The notes under the pieces were generated by a model. That model did not search any database. It had not been told where the DNA came from and was given only the letters and a program-made list of their open reading frames with translations. 64,000 nucleotides of DNA. Origin: CAVSEK01 sp963726975. GTDB taxonomy: Bacteria > Actinomycetota > Actinomycetes > Mycobacteriales > SCTD01. Of the stretch, positions 54,156 through 62,829 are shown one piece after another. How positions within the stretch are numbered: position 1 is the first letter of the stretch; the number at the start of each line of letters is the position of its first letter. The translations under genes were made by a program, and so were the position numbers. Location of the stretch: assembly GCA_963726975.1 (NCBI GenBank), contig CAVSEK010000004.1, positions 310,001-374,000 of the forward strand, given 5' to 3'.

Positions 54156-56064
54156 TACTGGTGTGGGGCCTGAGAGCCAGGAGCCGCTGCCGGCTGACCA
54201 GGCTGAGCGGCTGCGGGAGGTCCGGGTGGCGGCGCAGGGGCGCACGCAGCAGGCGGTGGATGTGCTGCGTGAGGTGGAGGTGGCGTACGCCCGGTCGTTC
54301 GTGGCGTCGTTGGACGCCGCGCAGCAGGTGTTCGCGGCGGCGTGCCTGGAGCACGAGGGTTTCCTGAGGGACCTGACCGGCCCCGCGACCGGCAGCCCGG
54401 GTGGTGCGGGTCGGCGGGGGCGGGCGGTGTCGGTGTGCGAGCAGGCCGGTGCGGAGCTGGCGCTGGCGTTGCAGGTGCACCCGATGACTGCGCAGGCGCG
54501 GCTGGGGTGGTGGCAGCGCCTGGAGGACGTGCCGTTGCTGCGGGAGCTGCTCACCGGTGGGGGGTTGAGCGTCGCGGCGTTCCTGGCCGCGGACCGGGCG
54601 CTGCCCGACCCGTCAGTGCTGGTGCCCGAGGCCGGGTCAGCCGGGCCGGACGGGTCAGCCGGGCCGGACGGGTCAGCCGGGCCGGACGGGCCGGAGGGGG
54701 AGCTGCCGCTGGTGGGTGAGCAGCTCGCGCACCGGATCGTGCAGCAGTTGCTGGGGCGCCGTCACTCGCACGGCCGGTTGCGGGGCTGGTCGGACACTCC
54801 GGGCCGGTTGGGGCAGGCGATCGGCCGGGCCGAGGTCCGGCTGGACCCGGTCGGGGCGGCCCGTCGGCGGCAGCAGGCCGCCCGGTACGCCACCGGGGTG
54901 CGGCTGCGCGGCTACCCCGACGGGCTGGCGGACCTGACCGCGACCGGCCCGGGGACCGGGCTGACCGCGGCGAAGCGGCTGCTCGAGCAGCTCGCCGGCA
55001 GCGACGACCCGGGCGATGAGCGGACCTTCGGGCAGCGGCAGGTCGACGCGCTGATCGCCGCGCTGGTCGCCCGGGCCGGGGGTGGGGTCCCGCTGGAGCT
55101 GGACCTGGAGATCCCGGTCGAGGTCACCGCCTCCCGGCCCGTCCCGCAGCCGCACGGACCGGACCTGGACGAGCCCGTCAGCATCCGCAGCCGACTCACC
55201 CCCGCTCTGCTCGCCCAGCTCACCGGCACCCCCACCGGCACCCCCACCCCGGCCGGCGGCGCAGGCGCCCCGGGCACCGCGGGCACCGAGGTACCGGCCG
55301 CACCGCGGCACCGGACTCACGACCCGGCCGCCCCGACCACCGCCCAGCAGGACGGCGACGACGGCCCCGAGGTCGAGGAGCCCGAGCCCGAGGGCGAGGG
55401 GCCCGAGGTCGGCGAGCAGCAAGCGCCGGCGCCGCGGCAGGAGCCGCGGGTGTGGCCGCGGCAGGGCGTGGCGGAGCTGGACGGGTTCGGACCGGTCGAC
55501 CCGGCCCTGCTCGGGGAACTGCTGACCGACCCGGCCGGCCTACCGGTCGGGCTCAGCGGCATCACCATCCGCCGGGTCTGCGTCGACCCGCTCGGCCAGG
55601 TCGTCGCCGTCGACCCGACCGCGGTCCCGCTGGACCGGCTCCTGCACCACGCCAGCAACGCCGACCGACGCCGCCGACAGACCACCCACCCCGACCACGA
55701 CCACCCCGCACAGGACCACCCGGCGCAGGTGACGGTCGCGCAGCTGCTGCAGGCCCTGACCAGCGACCTGCCCGCCCCACCACCCCCCGTCGCCAGCTAC
55801 ACCCCCACCGCCGCCCACAAACGCCTCGTACGCCTGCGGACCCCCCGCTGCTGCTGGCCCGGCTGCAACCGCCGTGCCCGCGGCTGCGACCTGGACCACC
55901 GCGACCCCCACCCCGACGGCCAGACCACCGTCGCCAACCTCGAACCCCTGTGCCGGCACCACCACCGCCTCAAGCACGCCGGCTGGCACTGCCGCGCCCA
56001 CCCCGACGGCACCACCACCTGGACCAGCCCCACCGGCCAGAGCGCCACCAGCCCACCCGACTGA
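54148..56064 (+). CDS. DUF222/HNH endonuclease (13E12-type), SOS-controlled
   Basis: 638 residues. The N-terminal half is the DUF222 domain (VDVLREVEVAYARSFVASLD, then LALALQVHPMTAQARL and AELALAL). A low-complexity middle with Gly-Ser-Ala-Gly-Pro-Asp and Pro/Thr stretches follows. The C-terminus carries the HNH: CCWPGCNRRARGCDLDHRDPH, then TTVANLEPLCRHHHRLKH, including the zinc-knuckle cysteines and Asp-His. 13E12-type proteins are multi-copy in many actinobacteria and some are LexA-regulated in mycobacteria. Their target is unknown; a mobile- or repair-related nuclease is presumed. GTG 54148 lies at the centre of the LexA box. Confidence 0.88.
   Translation: MFDTGVGPESQEPLPADQAERLREVRVAAQGRTQQAVDVLREVEVAYARSFVASLDAAQQVFAAACLEHEGFLRDLTGPATGSPGGAGRRGRAVSVCEQAGAELALALQVHPMTAQARLGWWQRLEDVPLLRELLTGGGLSVAAFLAADRALPDPSVLVPEAGSAGPDGSAGPDGSAGPDGPEGELPLVGEQLAHRIVQQLLGRRHSHGRLRGWSDTPGRLGQAIGRAEVRLDPVGAARRRQQAARYATGVRLRGYPDGLADLTATGPGTGLTAAKRLLEQLAGSDDPGDERTFGQRQVDALIAALVARAGGGVPLELDLEIPVEVTASRPVPQPHGPDLDEPVSIRSRLTPALLAQLTGTPTGTPTPAGGAGAPGTAGTEVPAAPRHRTHDPAAPTTAQQDGDDGPEVEEPEPEGEGPEVGEQQAPAPRQEPRVWPRQGVAELDGFGPVDPALLGELLTDPAGLPVGLSGITIRRVCVDPLGQVVAVDPTAVPLDRLLHHASNADRRRRQTTHPDHDHPAQDHPAQVTVAQLLQALTSDLPAPPPPVASYTPTAAHKRLVRLRTPRCCWPGCNRRARGCDLDHRDPHPDGQTTVANLEPLCRHHHRLKHAGWHCRAHPDGTTTWTSPTGQSATSPPD
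54634..54687 (+). repeat. 18-bp tandem repeat inside the HNH gene, three copies
   Basis: GGGTCAGCCGGGCCGGAC occurs three times in perfect tandem, encoding Gly-Ser-Ala-Gly-Pro-Asp three times in the linker of the DUF222/HNH protein. Being a multiple of three, it keeps frame and could vary in number between strains. Confidence 0.85.
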
Positions 56065-56500
56065 CCCCCGCCAGCACCACCCCGCACCACCCCGACGACC
56101 CGGCGCCCCACCAGGCTCCGGGACGCCGGCACGTCCAAGCCCGGTACCAAGGCCAACACCGCCAGCGCCAACGGGCCAGCCAGCGCGGGCCCACCGCGTC
56201 ACCCGCCCACGGGCCAGCCGACACCAGGAACGGGCAGGCGGGGGTTGGGTCACACGCGACACCGGTCGCGCGAAGGTCGAGGGCGCTCGGGGTCCGCGCG
56301 GTCGAGGTCCGCGCGGTCGAGGTCCGCGTGCTGGGGATCCGCGCGCTCGGAGTCCGCGCACTCGGGATCAAGCCGCACGACGATCCGGACGCACAGGGTC
56401 AGCTCGCAGGTCGCCCGCCCCACCCGAGCCACGGGCCGCCCGCCCGCCAAGCCGGACGGCCGCGCGACGTACCGCCCGCCCCTGGGCGCCCGGACTGCGC
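56065..56500. other. Intergenic stretch with 15-bp minisatellite
   Basis: About 440 bases between the HNH gene and the small minus-strand gene without a gene I can support. A 15-base repeat of five copies lies at 56292-56366 (units GTCCGCGCGGTCGAG twice, then GTCCGCGTGCTGGGG, ATCCGCGCGCTCGGA and GTCCGCGCACTCGGG). Both strands stay open through it because of its length and composition, giving only artificial pentapeptide frames. Confidence 0.7.
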
Positions 56501-56905
56501 TCACGCCGACGAGCAGGCCTCGCTCCCGAGCGCGAGCAGCGCGTCGACGTCCGGTAGCCCCAGCCGGGCAGCGAGGCCGGCCGGCACCTGCTCGTCGAGC
56601 AGCCGGGCGCGGTGCAGCAGCAGGTGCGCCACGTGCTCGACACCCACCCGCCCCGAGCGCACCAGGTCGTCGGCCGTCACCGCGAGCTGGTCGGGCAGGG
56701 CCAGGTCGCTGTCGAGCCGCGGCAGGGCGACGGGAGCCTCGCCGGCCGCGACCGCGAAGGACGCGGCGAGGTGGTGCACCGCACCACCCCGGGAGTCATG
56801 CGGCGGGTCGGCCGCCGCCCACCTCGCCGGGGTGAACAGCCGCAGCCGCGCGACGAGCTGCGCCGCCTCCCGAGCGAGCAGCGCGCCGACCGCCGGAGCG
56901 CTCAC
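56501..56905 (-). CDS. Small helical protein coupled to a glycosyltransferase
   Basis: 134 residues, mostly helical, with no recognised domain. Segments: GALLAREAAQLVARLRLFTPARWAAAD, GGAVHHLAASFAVAAGE, LALPDQLAVTADDLVRSGR and AAHLLLHRARLLDEQVPAGL. The His-rich central part recalls DinB-like maleylpyruvate-isomerase folds, but I would not name it. GTG 56905 overlaps the glycosyltransferase stop (GTGA), so they are co-translated. Confidence 0.6.
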   Translation of the reverse strand: MSAPAVGALLAREAAQLVARLRLFTPARWAAADPPHDSRGGAVHHLAASFAVAAGEAPVALPRLDSDLALPDQLAVTADDLVRSGRVGVEHVAHLLLHRARLLDEQVPAGLAARLGLPDVDALLALGSEACSSA

Positions 56906-57903
56906 GCGCCGGCCAGCCAGCGGCGAGCAGCGACCAGGCTGTCCGAGGTGTCCGGCGGCAGCACCTTGTAGGGAGGCAGGACGGGCAGCGCCTGCGCGAA
57001 CGCGGCCGCCAGCGCCGGCCCGTCCCCGGCCGGTACGACGACGTGCCCGGCGGCACGCAGCCCGTCGGCGAGCCCCGTCTCGTCGGTCGTGACGACCAGG
57101 CAGCCGTGCGCCAGCCCCTCGACGATCGACAGCCCGACCTGCTCGCGCCACCCTGGCACCCGCCGCGAGGGCAGGACCACGGCCGCCGCCCGTCGCAGCG
57201 CGTCGTGCACGACCGCCCGCGGCGCCCGCACGACGACGTCGACGTCCGGGCGCCCCTGCGCCCACGCCTGCACCTGCCCGGTCCGCGGCCCCCAGCCGAG
57301 CAGGCGCAGCCGCCAGCCCCCGAGCCCGTCCTGCACCTCGTCCCAGGCCGCCATGAGCAGGTCGACCGCCTTGCGCTCGCTGAACTCCGCCGCGAAGACC
57401 AGCTCGCGCGCGGCCGGCACCCGCTCGGCGGCGCCCGCGAAGCAGTCGGCGCACCGCGGCCGCCGCTCCTCCACCACCGTGGCGGACCAGCGCGCGCCCG
57501 GGTAGCTGACGGCGTACGCCCGCTGCGCCGCGGCCGAGCCGTACGCCACCGCCGCCAGGCGACCCGGGCCCGGCGCCGCAGGCGGCGGCAGGACCTCGAT
57601 GGCGTACGTCACCAGCCGTGCCGCCGGCGCCGCGTCCGCCAGCCGCAGGGAGGCCGGCCACTGCGCCGTCCACAGCGGCTCGGTGACCTCCAGCACGCGC
57701 GGCGGCCGGGCCCGCAGCTCGGCGACCAGGTCGGCCTCGCCCGCGAGCAGCACCGGGAACGGCGCCGCCGCCAGCAGCGCGTCGTCGCAGTCCGGGTGCC
57801 GGCCGCTGGCGAGCACCCGCAGGCCGGGCAGGCCGGCGAGCCGCTCGAGGTGCGACGACCGCAGCACCGGTGTGTAGAGGGCGTACGCCGGGGCGTCGGG
57901 CAC
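56902..57903 (-). CDS. GT4-like glycosyltransferase
   Basis: 333 residues, GT-B fold. The donor half contains LVFAAEFSERKAVDLLMAAW and GWREQVGLSIVEGLAHGCLVVTTDETGL, which has the E-x7-type motif of GT4 enzymes. The N-terminal acceptor half starts DAPAYALYTPVLRSSHLERL. Donor and acceptor sugars are unknown. GTG 57903 was chosen over a frame extending to 57951. It is divergent from the CNNM pair, with a -10 hexamer for that operon in between. Confidence 0.82.
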   Translation of the reverse strand: MPDAPAYALYTPVLRSSHLERLAGLPGLRVLASGRHPDCDDALLAAAPFPVLLAGEADLVAELRARPPRVLEVTEPLWTAQWPASLRLADAAPAARLVTYAIEVLPPPAAPGPGRLAAVAYGSAAAQRAYAVSYPGARWSATVVEERRPRCADCFAGAAERVPAARELVFAAEFSERKAVDLLMAAWDEVQDGLGGWRLRLLGWGPRTGQVQAWAQGRPDVDVVVRAPRAVVHDALRRAAAVVLPSRRVPGWREQVGLSIVEGLAHGCLVVTTDETGLADGLRAAGHVVVPAGDGPALAAAFAQALPVLPPYKVLPPDTSDSLVAARRWLAGA

Positions 57904-57927
57904 GCGCGCCAGCGTAGGCGCGGCAGG

Positions 57928-57933
57928 TAGCGT
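57928..57933 (+). promoter_or_regulatory. Candidate -10 element of the CNNM/CorC operon
   Basis: TAGCGT lies about 80 bases before the GTG at 58014, giving a leader of about 75 bases. It is the same hexamer as other promoters in the window. Confidence 0.4.
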
Positions 57934-58013
57934 TCCCACGTGCCCCGACATCCGCGCGCGGGACGCCGTCCCGCCGCACCCGGCCCCCGCCCGACCCGTC
58001 GAGGGACCGACCG

Positions 58014-59373
58014 GTGCTGACCGCCGTGCTCGGGGTGCTCGCGGTCGTGGCCCTCACGCTGGGCACCGCGCTCTACGTCGCCGCGGAGTTCAGCCTGGTC
58101 GCCGTCGAGCGCACCCAGCTCGAGAGCGCCGCCCGCGACGGCGACGCCCGGGCCGTCCGGGTGCTCGCCGCGGTGCGGACGCTGTCCTTCCAGCTGTCCG
58201 GCGCGCAGCTGGGCATCACCCTCACGACCCTGGTCGTCGGCTTCATCGCCGAGCCGTCGATCTCGCGGCTGCTCGAGCCCGTCTTCGAGGCCGTCGGCCT
58301 GCCCGAGGGCGTCGCGACCCCCGTGTCGCTCGTGCTCGCGCTGGCCTTCGCCACCGTGCTGCAGATGGTCGTCGGCGAGCTGGTGCCCAAGAACCTCGCG
58401 ATCGCGCGAGCCGATGGCCGTCGCGCGGGCCATCGCGACGCCGCAGCGGATCTCCTCGGCCGTCCTCCGACCCCTCATCGCCGTGAGCAACGGCGCCGCC
58501 AACCGCGTGGTGCGCCTGCTCGGCATCGAGCCGCAGGAGGAGCTGCGCTCGGCGCGCTCGGCGGAGGAGCTCGGCAGCCTGGTCCGCTCGTCGGAGGAGC
58601 AGGGCGCCCTGTCGACCCGCACCGCCTCGATGCTGGCCCGCTCGCTGGCGTTCGGCGACCGCACGGCCGGCGACGTGCTCACCTCCCGCACCCAGCTGCT
58701 CGCGCTCCCCGGCGAGGCCAGTGTGGCCGAGCTGCTCGAGCTGGCCCGCAGCTCCGGGCACTCGCGGTTCCCGGTCGAGGGCGAGAGCATCGACGACGTC
58801 GTCGGCGTCGTGCACGTCAAGCAGGCGCTCGCCGTCCCGCGCGAGGAGCGGGACCGCACCGCGGTGCGCACCGTCATGGGCCCGGTGCCGCGGGTGCCCG
58901 AGACGGTGCACCTGGACCGGCTGCTCACCACGCTGCGCCAGCCCGGGCTGCAGATGGCCGTCGTCGTCGACGAGTACGGCGGCACCGCCGGCATCGTCAC
59001 CCTCGAGGACCTCGTCGAGGAGCTCGTCGGCGAGGTCGACGACGAGCACGACACCGGGTCGCGGCCCCAGGTGGAGCAGCGGCGGTCCGGCGGCCTGGTG
59101 CTGTCGGGGCTGCTGCGCGACGACGAGGTCGCCGACGTGGCCGGCCTGCGGATGCCCGAGGGGCCGTACGACACCCTCGGCGGGCTGGTCATGGCCCGGC
59201 TGGGGCGCATCCCGGAGCGCGGCGACCGGGTCGACGTCGACGGCTGGACGCTGACGGTCACCGAGCTCGACGGCCGGCGGGTCGACCGCGTGCTCCTCGA
59301 GGCACCTCCGGAGCCGGAGCCCGCTGACGGGGACGAGCGCTCCGGCAGCGACCGCACCGGGACCCGGGCGTGA
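58014..59373 (+). CDS. CNNM/CorC (HlyC) family transporter-like protein, copy 1, one frameshift
   Basis: About 452 residues after correction. The N-terminal DUF21 membrane domain reads LYVAAEFSLVAVERTQLE, with GAQLGITLTTLVVGFIAEP and VGELVPKNLAIA. Then come two CBS motifs (TSRTQLLALPGEASVAELLEL; MGPVPRVPETVHLDRLL) and the C-terminal CorC domain (AVVVDEYGGTAGIVTLEDLVEELVGEVDDEHD). One extra base near 58405 breaks the frame after LAIA. Family members export or sense magnesium or cobalt. The GTG 58014 is followed by a coupled paralogue. Confidence 0.87.
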
Positions 59374-60450
59374 ACGGCCTCGCGCTGGTCGCCGCGCTCC
59401 TGCTGCTGCTCGGCAACGCGCTGTTCGTCGGCGCGGAGTTCGCCGTGATGAGCGTGCGCCGCAGCCAGGTGGAGCCGCTGGCCGAGACGAGCCGCCGGGC
59501 CCGCTCGGTGCTGGACGCGCTCCAGCACCTGTCGCTCATGCTCGCCGGGGCGCAGCTGGGCATCACGCTGTGCTCGCTCGGCCTGGGCGCCGTCGCCGAG
59601 CCCGCCGTCGCGCACCTGCTCGAAGGGGCCCTGCACGCGGTGCACGTGCCCGACGCGCTGCTGCACCCGATCGCCTTCGCCGTGGCGCTGACGGTCGTGG
59701 TCTTCCTGCACATGGTGCTCGGCGAGATGGTGCCCAAGAACATCGCGCTGGCCGGACCGGAGCGCGCCGCGCTCGTGCTGGTGCCCGGTCTGGTGCGCTA
59801 CGCCCGCGCCGTCGGCCCGCTGCTGCGCGCGCTCAACGCCCTGGCCAACCGGGGCCTGCACCTCCTCGGCGTCGAGCCCAAGGACGAGCTGACGTCGTCG
59901 TACACGCCCGAGGAGCTCGCCGACATCATCGCCCAGTCGCGCGAGGAGGGGCTGCTCGGGCGCGGCGAGCACGAGCGCCTCACCAGCGCCCTGTCGCTGC
60001 AGCAGACCTGCGCCCGCGACGTGATGATCACGTGGGACCGGCTCGTGACCGTGTCGGAGTCGATCACCCCGGACGAGTTCGAGCAGCTCGTCGTGGTCAC
60101 CGGCTTCTCCCGCTTCCCGGTCCGCAGCTCGGGCGAGGAGCACGTCGACACCGGGGCGGGCGAGGGCGGGCTCATCGGTTTCGTGCACGTCAAGGACGTG
60201 CTCGACCTCGCCGAGCACGAGCGCAGCCAGCCGCTGGCGCCGCACCTGCACCGGCCGCTGCCGCAGCTGCCGGCGGACCTGCCGCTGGAGGAGGTGCTGG
60301 CCGCCCTGCAGCGCAACAAGAGCCACCTCGCGCAGGTCGTCGACGAGCGACGGCGCCGTCGGGGTGCTCGCCCTCGAGGACGTCGTCGAGCAGTTCGTCG
60401 GCCACGTCAACGACGCCACCAACCCGCTCAACGCGCCCGCCCTGCGCTGA
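59370..60450 (+). CDS. CNNM/CorC family protein, copy 2, one frameshift
   Basis: About 359 residues, same DUF21-CBS-CBS layout as copy 1 but without the extra C-terminal CorC tail. Segments: LFVGAEFAVMSVRRSQVEPL, GAQLGITLCSLGLGAVAEP, GEMVPKNIALAGPERAAL, two CBS motifs, and after a one-base insertion near 60349 DGAVGVLALEDVVEQFVGHV. GTG 59370 overlaps the copy 1 stop (GTGA). Tandem CNNM pairs often act together, and the shorter copy may be regulatory. Confidence 0.87.
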
Positions 60451-60482
60451 CCCGACGGTCACCACCCACCCGGCAGACAGCG

Positions 60483-60517
60483 CGGAGGGCCGCCCCCGGT
60501 GCGGGAGCGGCCCTCCG
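60483..60517. terminator. Bidirectional hairpin terminator
   Basis: CGGAGGGCCGC (60483-60493) pairs with GCGGCCCTCCG (60507-60517). It separates the CorC pair (+) from the convergent Bax-inhibitor-1 gene (-). Confidence 0.85.
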
Positions 60518-60534
60518 GGACCGGTCGGGAGCGG

Positions 60535-61311
60535 CTAGCGCCGACCGCCCTGCAGGTAGCTCAGCAGGCGCAGGATCTCCAGGTAGAGCCACACCAGGCC
60601 CACGACGAGGCCGAAGGCGATCCGCCACGACTCCCGCTCGGGCGCGCCCTGGGCGACCATCTGCTCGGCCCGGTCGAAGTCGAGCACGAAGGTCAGCGCA
60701 CCGAAGATGATGAAGGCGACGCTGAACAGGACCGACAGGCCGGTGTTGCCGCCGCGGATGCCCAGCGGGTCGCCGCTGCCGAACAGCCCGGCCACGAGGT
60801 TGACGACGAGCAGGCCGAACAGCCCGATGAAGCCGTACGTGACGACCTTGACGAAGCGGGGCGTCGCGCGCAGGAAGCCCGCCTTGTAGCCGGCGGCCAC
60901 CGCGCCGAAGACGACGACCGTCCCGACGACGGCCTGCACGACGATCCCGCGGTACTGGCCCTCGTACGCCGCGCTGATGCCTCCGACGGCGACACCCTGC
61001 ACCGCGGCGTACGCCAGCACCAGGCCCGGGCTCACCTGCCGCTTGAAGATGTTGACCATCGCCAGGCCGAAGCCGACCAGCGCGGCGAGCGCGACGACGC
61101 CGAAGCCCACGCCCAGCGCCCACGTGGCGGCACCGGTGGTGACCAGCAGGCCCAGCAGCAGGCCCGTCTTGACCATGATGTCGTCGACGGTGAGGCGCTG
61201 CGGGGTGCCGTAGACGGCGGCGGCGTCGGCCGCGGACGGCGCGCCGGACATGCTCTCGAGCAGCGGGGCGCTGCGGGAGAAGACGGGGTTGCTGCTCTGG
61301 TCCAGAGCCAT
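60535..61311 (-). CDS. Bax inhibitor-1/YccA-family membrane protein
   Basis: 258 residues with seven hydrophobic helices. Typical segments are GLLLGLLVTTGAATWALGV, LVLAYAAVQGVAVGGISAAYE, GYKAGFLRATPRFVKVVTYG (a mid-chain cytoplasmic loop) and the C-terminal LEILRLLSYLQGGRR. The ~40-residue N-terminal extension (SNPVFSRSAP) is the actinobacterial YccA/BI-1 form. The family conducts or regulates calcium and protects against stress in other organisms. ATG 61311. Confidence 0.9.
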   Translation of the reverse strand: MALDQSSNPVFSRSAPLLESMSGAPSAADAAAVYGTPQRLTVDDIMVKTGLLLGLLVTTGAATWALGVGFGVVALAALVGFGLAMVNIFKRQVSPGLVLAYAAVQGVAVGGISAAYEGQYRGIVVQAVVGTVVVFGAVAAGYKAGFLRATPRFVKVVTYGFIGLFGLLVVNLVAGLFGSGDPLGIRGGNTGLSVLFSVAFIIFGALTFVLDFDRAEQMVAQGAPERESWRIAFGLVVGLVWLYLEILRLLSYLQGGRR

Positions 61312-61433
61312 GCTGCTGCTCTCCTCTGCACGGTCCGCGGTCGGGACCCGTGCACTCGTGACAACGCGCGGGACGCCCTCAGTGTGCCCGCGGCGGCGGG
61401 GCGGACCACCTCGTGGCCGCGCGGACGCGCCGG

Positions 61434-61507
61434 TGCCCCCGGCGGGACTCGAACCCGCAACCCAGGCGGTTTAAGCGCCTCGTCTCTGCCAGTTGGACCA
61501 CAGGGGC
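61434..61507 (-). tRNA. tRNA with anticodon UAA (class I shape)
   Basis: The reverse complement folds as a cloverleaf: acceptor GCCCCTG/CGGGGGC plus A73, a 3-bp D stem (GTC/GAC), anticodon stem AGGCG/CGCCT with loop CTTAAAC, five-base variable loop, and T arm GCGGG-TTCGAGT-CCCGC. The anticodon TAA would read UUA, the rarest codon in such a G+C-rich genome. True tRNA-Leu is class II with a long variable arm, so the leucine identity is uncertain. The 3' end is followed by CCG rather than an encoded CCA. Confidence 0.82.
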
Positions 61508-61575
61508 CGGTGCCGGGCAGGCTACGCGGGCACGCCGACCGCGGGTGCTCCCTGCACGCAGCCGGCCCGACCAGG

Positions 61576-61581
61576 CAGACT
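61576..61581 (+). promoter_or_regulatory. Leaderless -10 element of the MFS gene
   Basis: CAGACT lies six bases before the GTG at 61588, matching the spacing and sequence found before arfB (20359-20364). No Shine-Dalgarno sequence lies between. Confidence 0.45.
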
Positions 61582-61587
61582 GCAGCG

Positions 61588-62829
61588 GTGTCCGCCGTCC
61601 CTCCCGGCCGCGCGACCGTGCGCGAGGTGCTGCGCGTCGGCGAGTTCCGGGCCCTGCTGGGGTCCTCCGCCCTGTCGCTCGCCGGCGACCAGGTGGCCCG
61701 CGTCGCCGTCGCGGTGCTCGTCTACGAGCGGACCGGCTCAGCGCTGTCCGCCGCCGCGACGTACGCCTGCTCCTACCTGTCGTGGTTCCTCGGCGGCCCG
61801 CTGACGGCCCTGGCCGACCGCCTGCCGCGCCGCCGGCTCATGATCACCTGCGACCTGCTGCGCGCGGCGCTCGTCGCCGTCCTGCTCGTGCCCGGGCTCG
61901 CGCTGCCGGTCGTCTTCACGGTGCTCGTGCTGGTCGGCGTGCTGTCGCCGCCCTTCGACGCCGCCAAGAGCGCCGTGCTGCCGGAGGTGCTCACCGGCGA
62001 CCGCTACGTCGTCGGCAACGGGGTGCAGATCGCGGTGTTCCAGGCCGCGCAGGTCGTCGGCTTCCTGCTCGGCGGCGCCGTGGTGGCGGCGACCACCCCG
62101 CAGGGGGCGCTGGCGATCGACGCGGGCAGCTTCCTGCTGTCCGCCGTGCTGCTGCGGGCCGGGGTGCGCGACCGGGCCCTGCCGGCGCGGGAGCGCAGCC
62201 CGTTCCTCGTCGACCTGCGCGAGGGCGTGGCCCTCGTGCGCCGATCGGCGGAGCTGCGCCGGCTGCTCGGCTACGGGGTGCTGGGCGCCGCGCTGACCAT
62301 CGCGCCGGAGGGGCTGGCGGTGCCGGTCGCGGACGGCCTCGGCGGCGGCCCGCGCACGGCGGGGCTGCTCACGGCGGCCGTGCCCGCGGGCTACCTGCTG
62401 GGCGCGGTCCTGCTCCTGCGGCTCCCGCCCGAACGGCGCACCCCCCTGCTGCCGGGGATGGTGGTGCTGTCGGGCGTGGCCCTGCTGCTGTGCCCGCTGG
62501 TGCCGGGCACCGCGGGCGTGGCCGTCCTCTGGGCGCTCGCCGGTGTCGGCGGGGCGCTGAACCTGGTGGCCAACGCCGCCTACATGCAGGCCGTCCCGGC
62601 CCACCTGCGCGGCCGGGCGTTCGGCGTCGCCTCCACCGCCCTCATGGCCGCGCAGGGCGTCCTGCTGCTCGGCACCGGCGCGGCCGCCGACCTGGTCGAC
62701 CCGCTCACGGTGGTGGCCCTGGCCGGGGCGGGCGGGCTCGTCCTGCTCGTGCCGCTGGTGCGCCCCGGGCCCCGTCTGCAGGTGGCTGCTCAAGGGCCCC
62801 TCCCCCCGGGACGAGGACCACGAGGATGA
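61588..62829 (+). CDS. MFS transporter
   Basis: 413 residues with about 12 helices. The 2-3 loop reads PLTALADRLPRRRLMIT, a variant of the MFS GxxxDRxGRR signature, and FDAAKSAVLPEVLTGDRY fits the EntS/MdtH-like enterobactin-exporter branch. Export of a siderophore or drug is possible. The C-terminal tail (GPRLQVAAQGPLPPGRGPRG) is basic and proline-rich. The GTG start is probably leaderless, and the stop overlaps the next gene (ATGA). Confidence 0.85.
   Translation: MSAVPPGRATVREVLRVGEFRALLGSSALSLAGDQVARVAVAVLVYERTGSALSAAATYACSYLSWFLGGPLTALADRLPRRRLMITCDLLRAALVAVLLVPGLALPVVFTVLVLVGVLSPPFDAAKSAVLPEVLTGDRYVVGNGVQIAVFQAAQVVGFLLGGAVVAATTPQGALAIDAGSFLLSAVLLRAGVRDRALPARERSPFLVDLREGVALVRRSAELRRLLGYGVLGAALTIAPEGLAVPVADGLGGGPRTAGLLTAAVPAGYLLGAVLLLRLPPERRTPLLPGMVVLSGVALLLCPLVPGTAGVAVLWALAGVGGALNLVANAAYMQAVPAHLRGRAFGVASTALMAAQGVLLLGTGAAADLVDPLTVVALAGAGGLVLLVPLVRPGPRLQVAAQGPLPPGRGPRG

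Noticed and set aside
56245..56400. Pentapeptide-repeat protein from the 15-bp minisatellite
   Set aside because: Frames through it continue into low-complexity sequence, have no start with a ribosome site, and exist on both strands.
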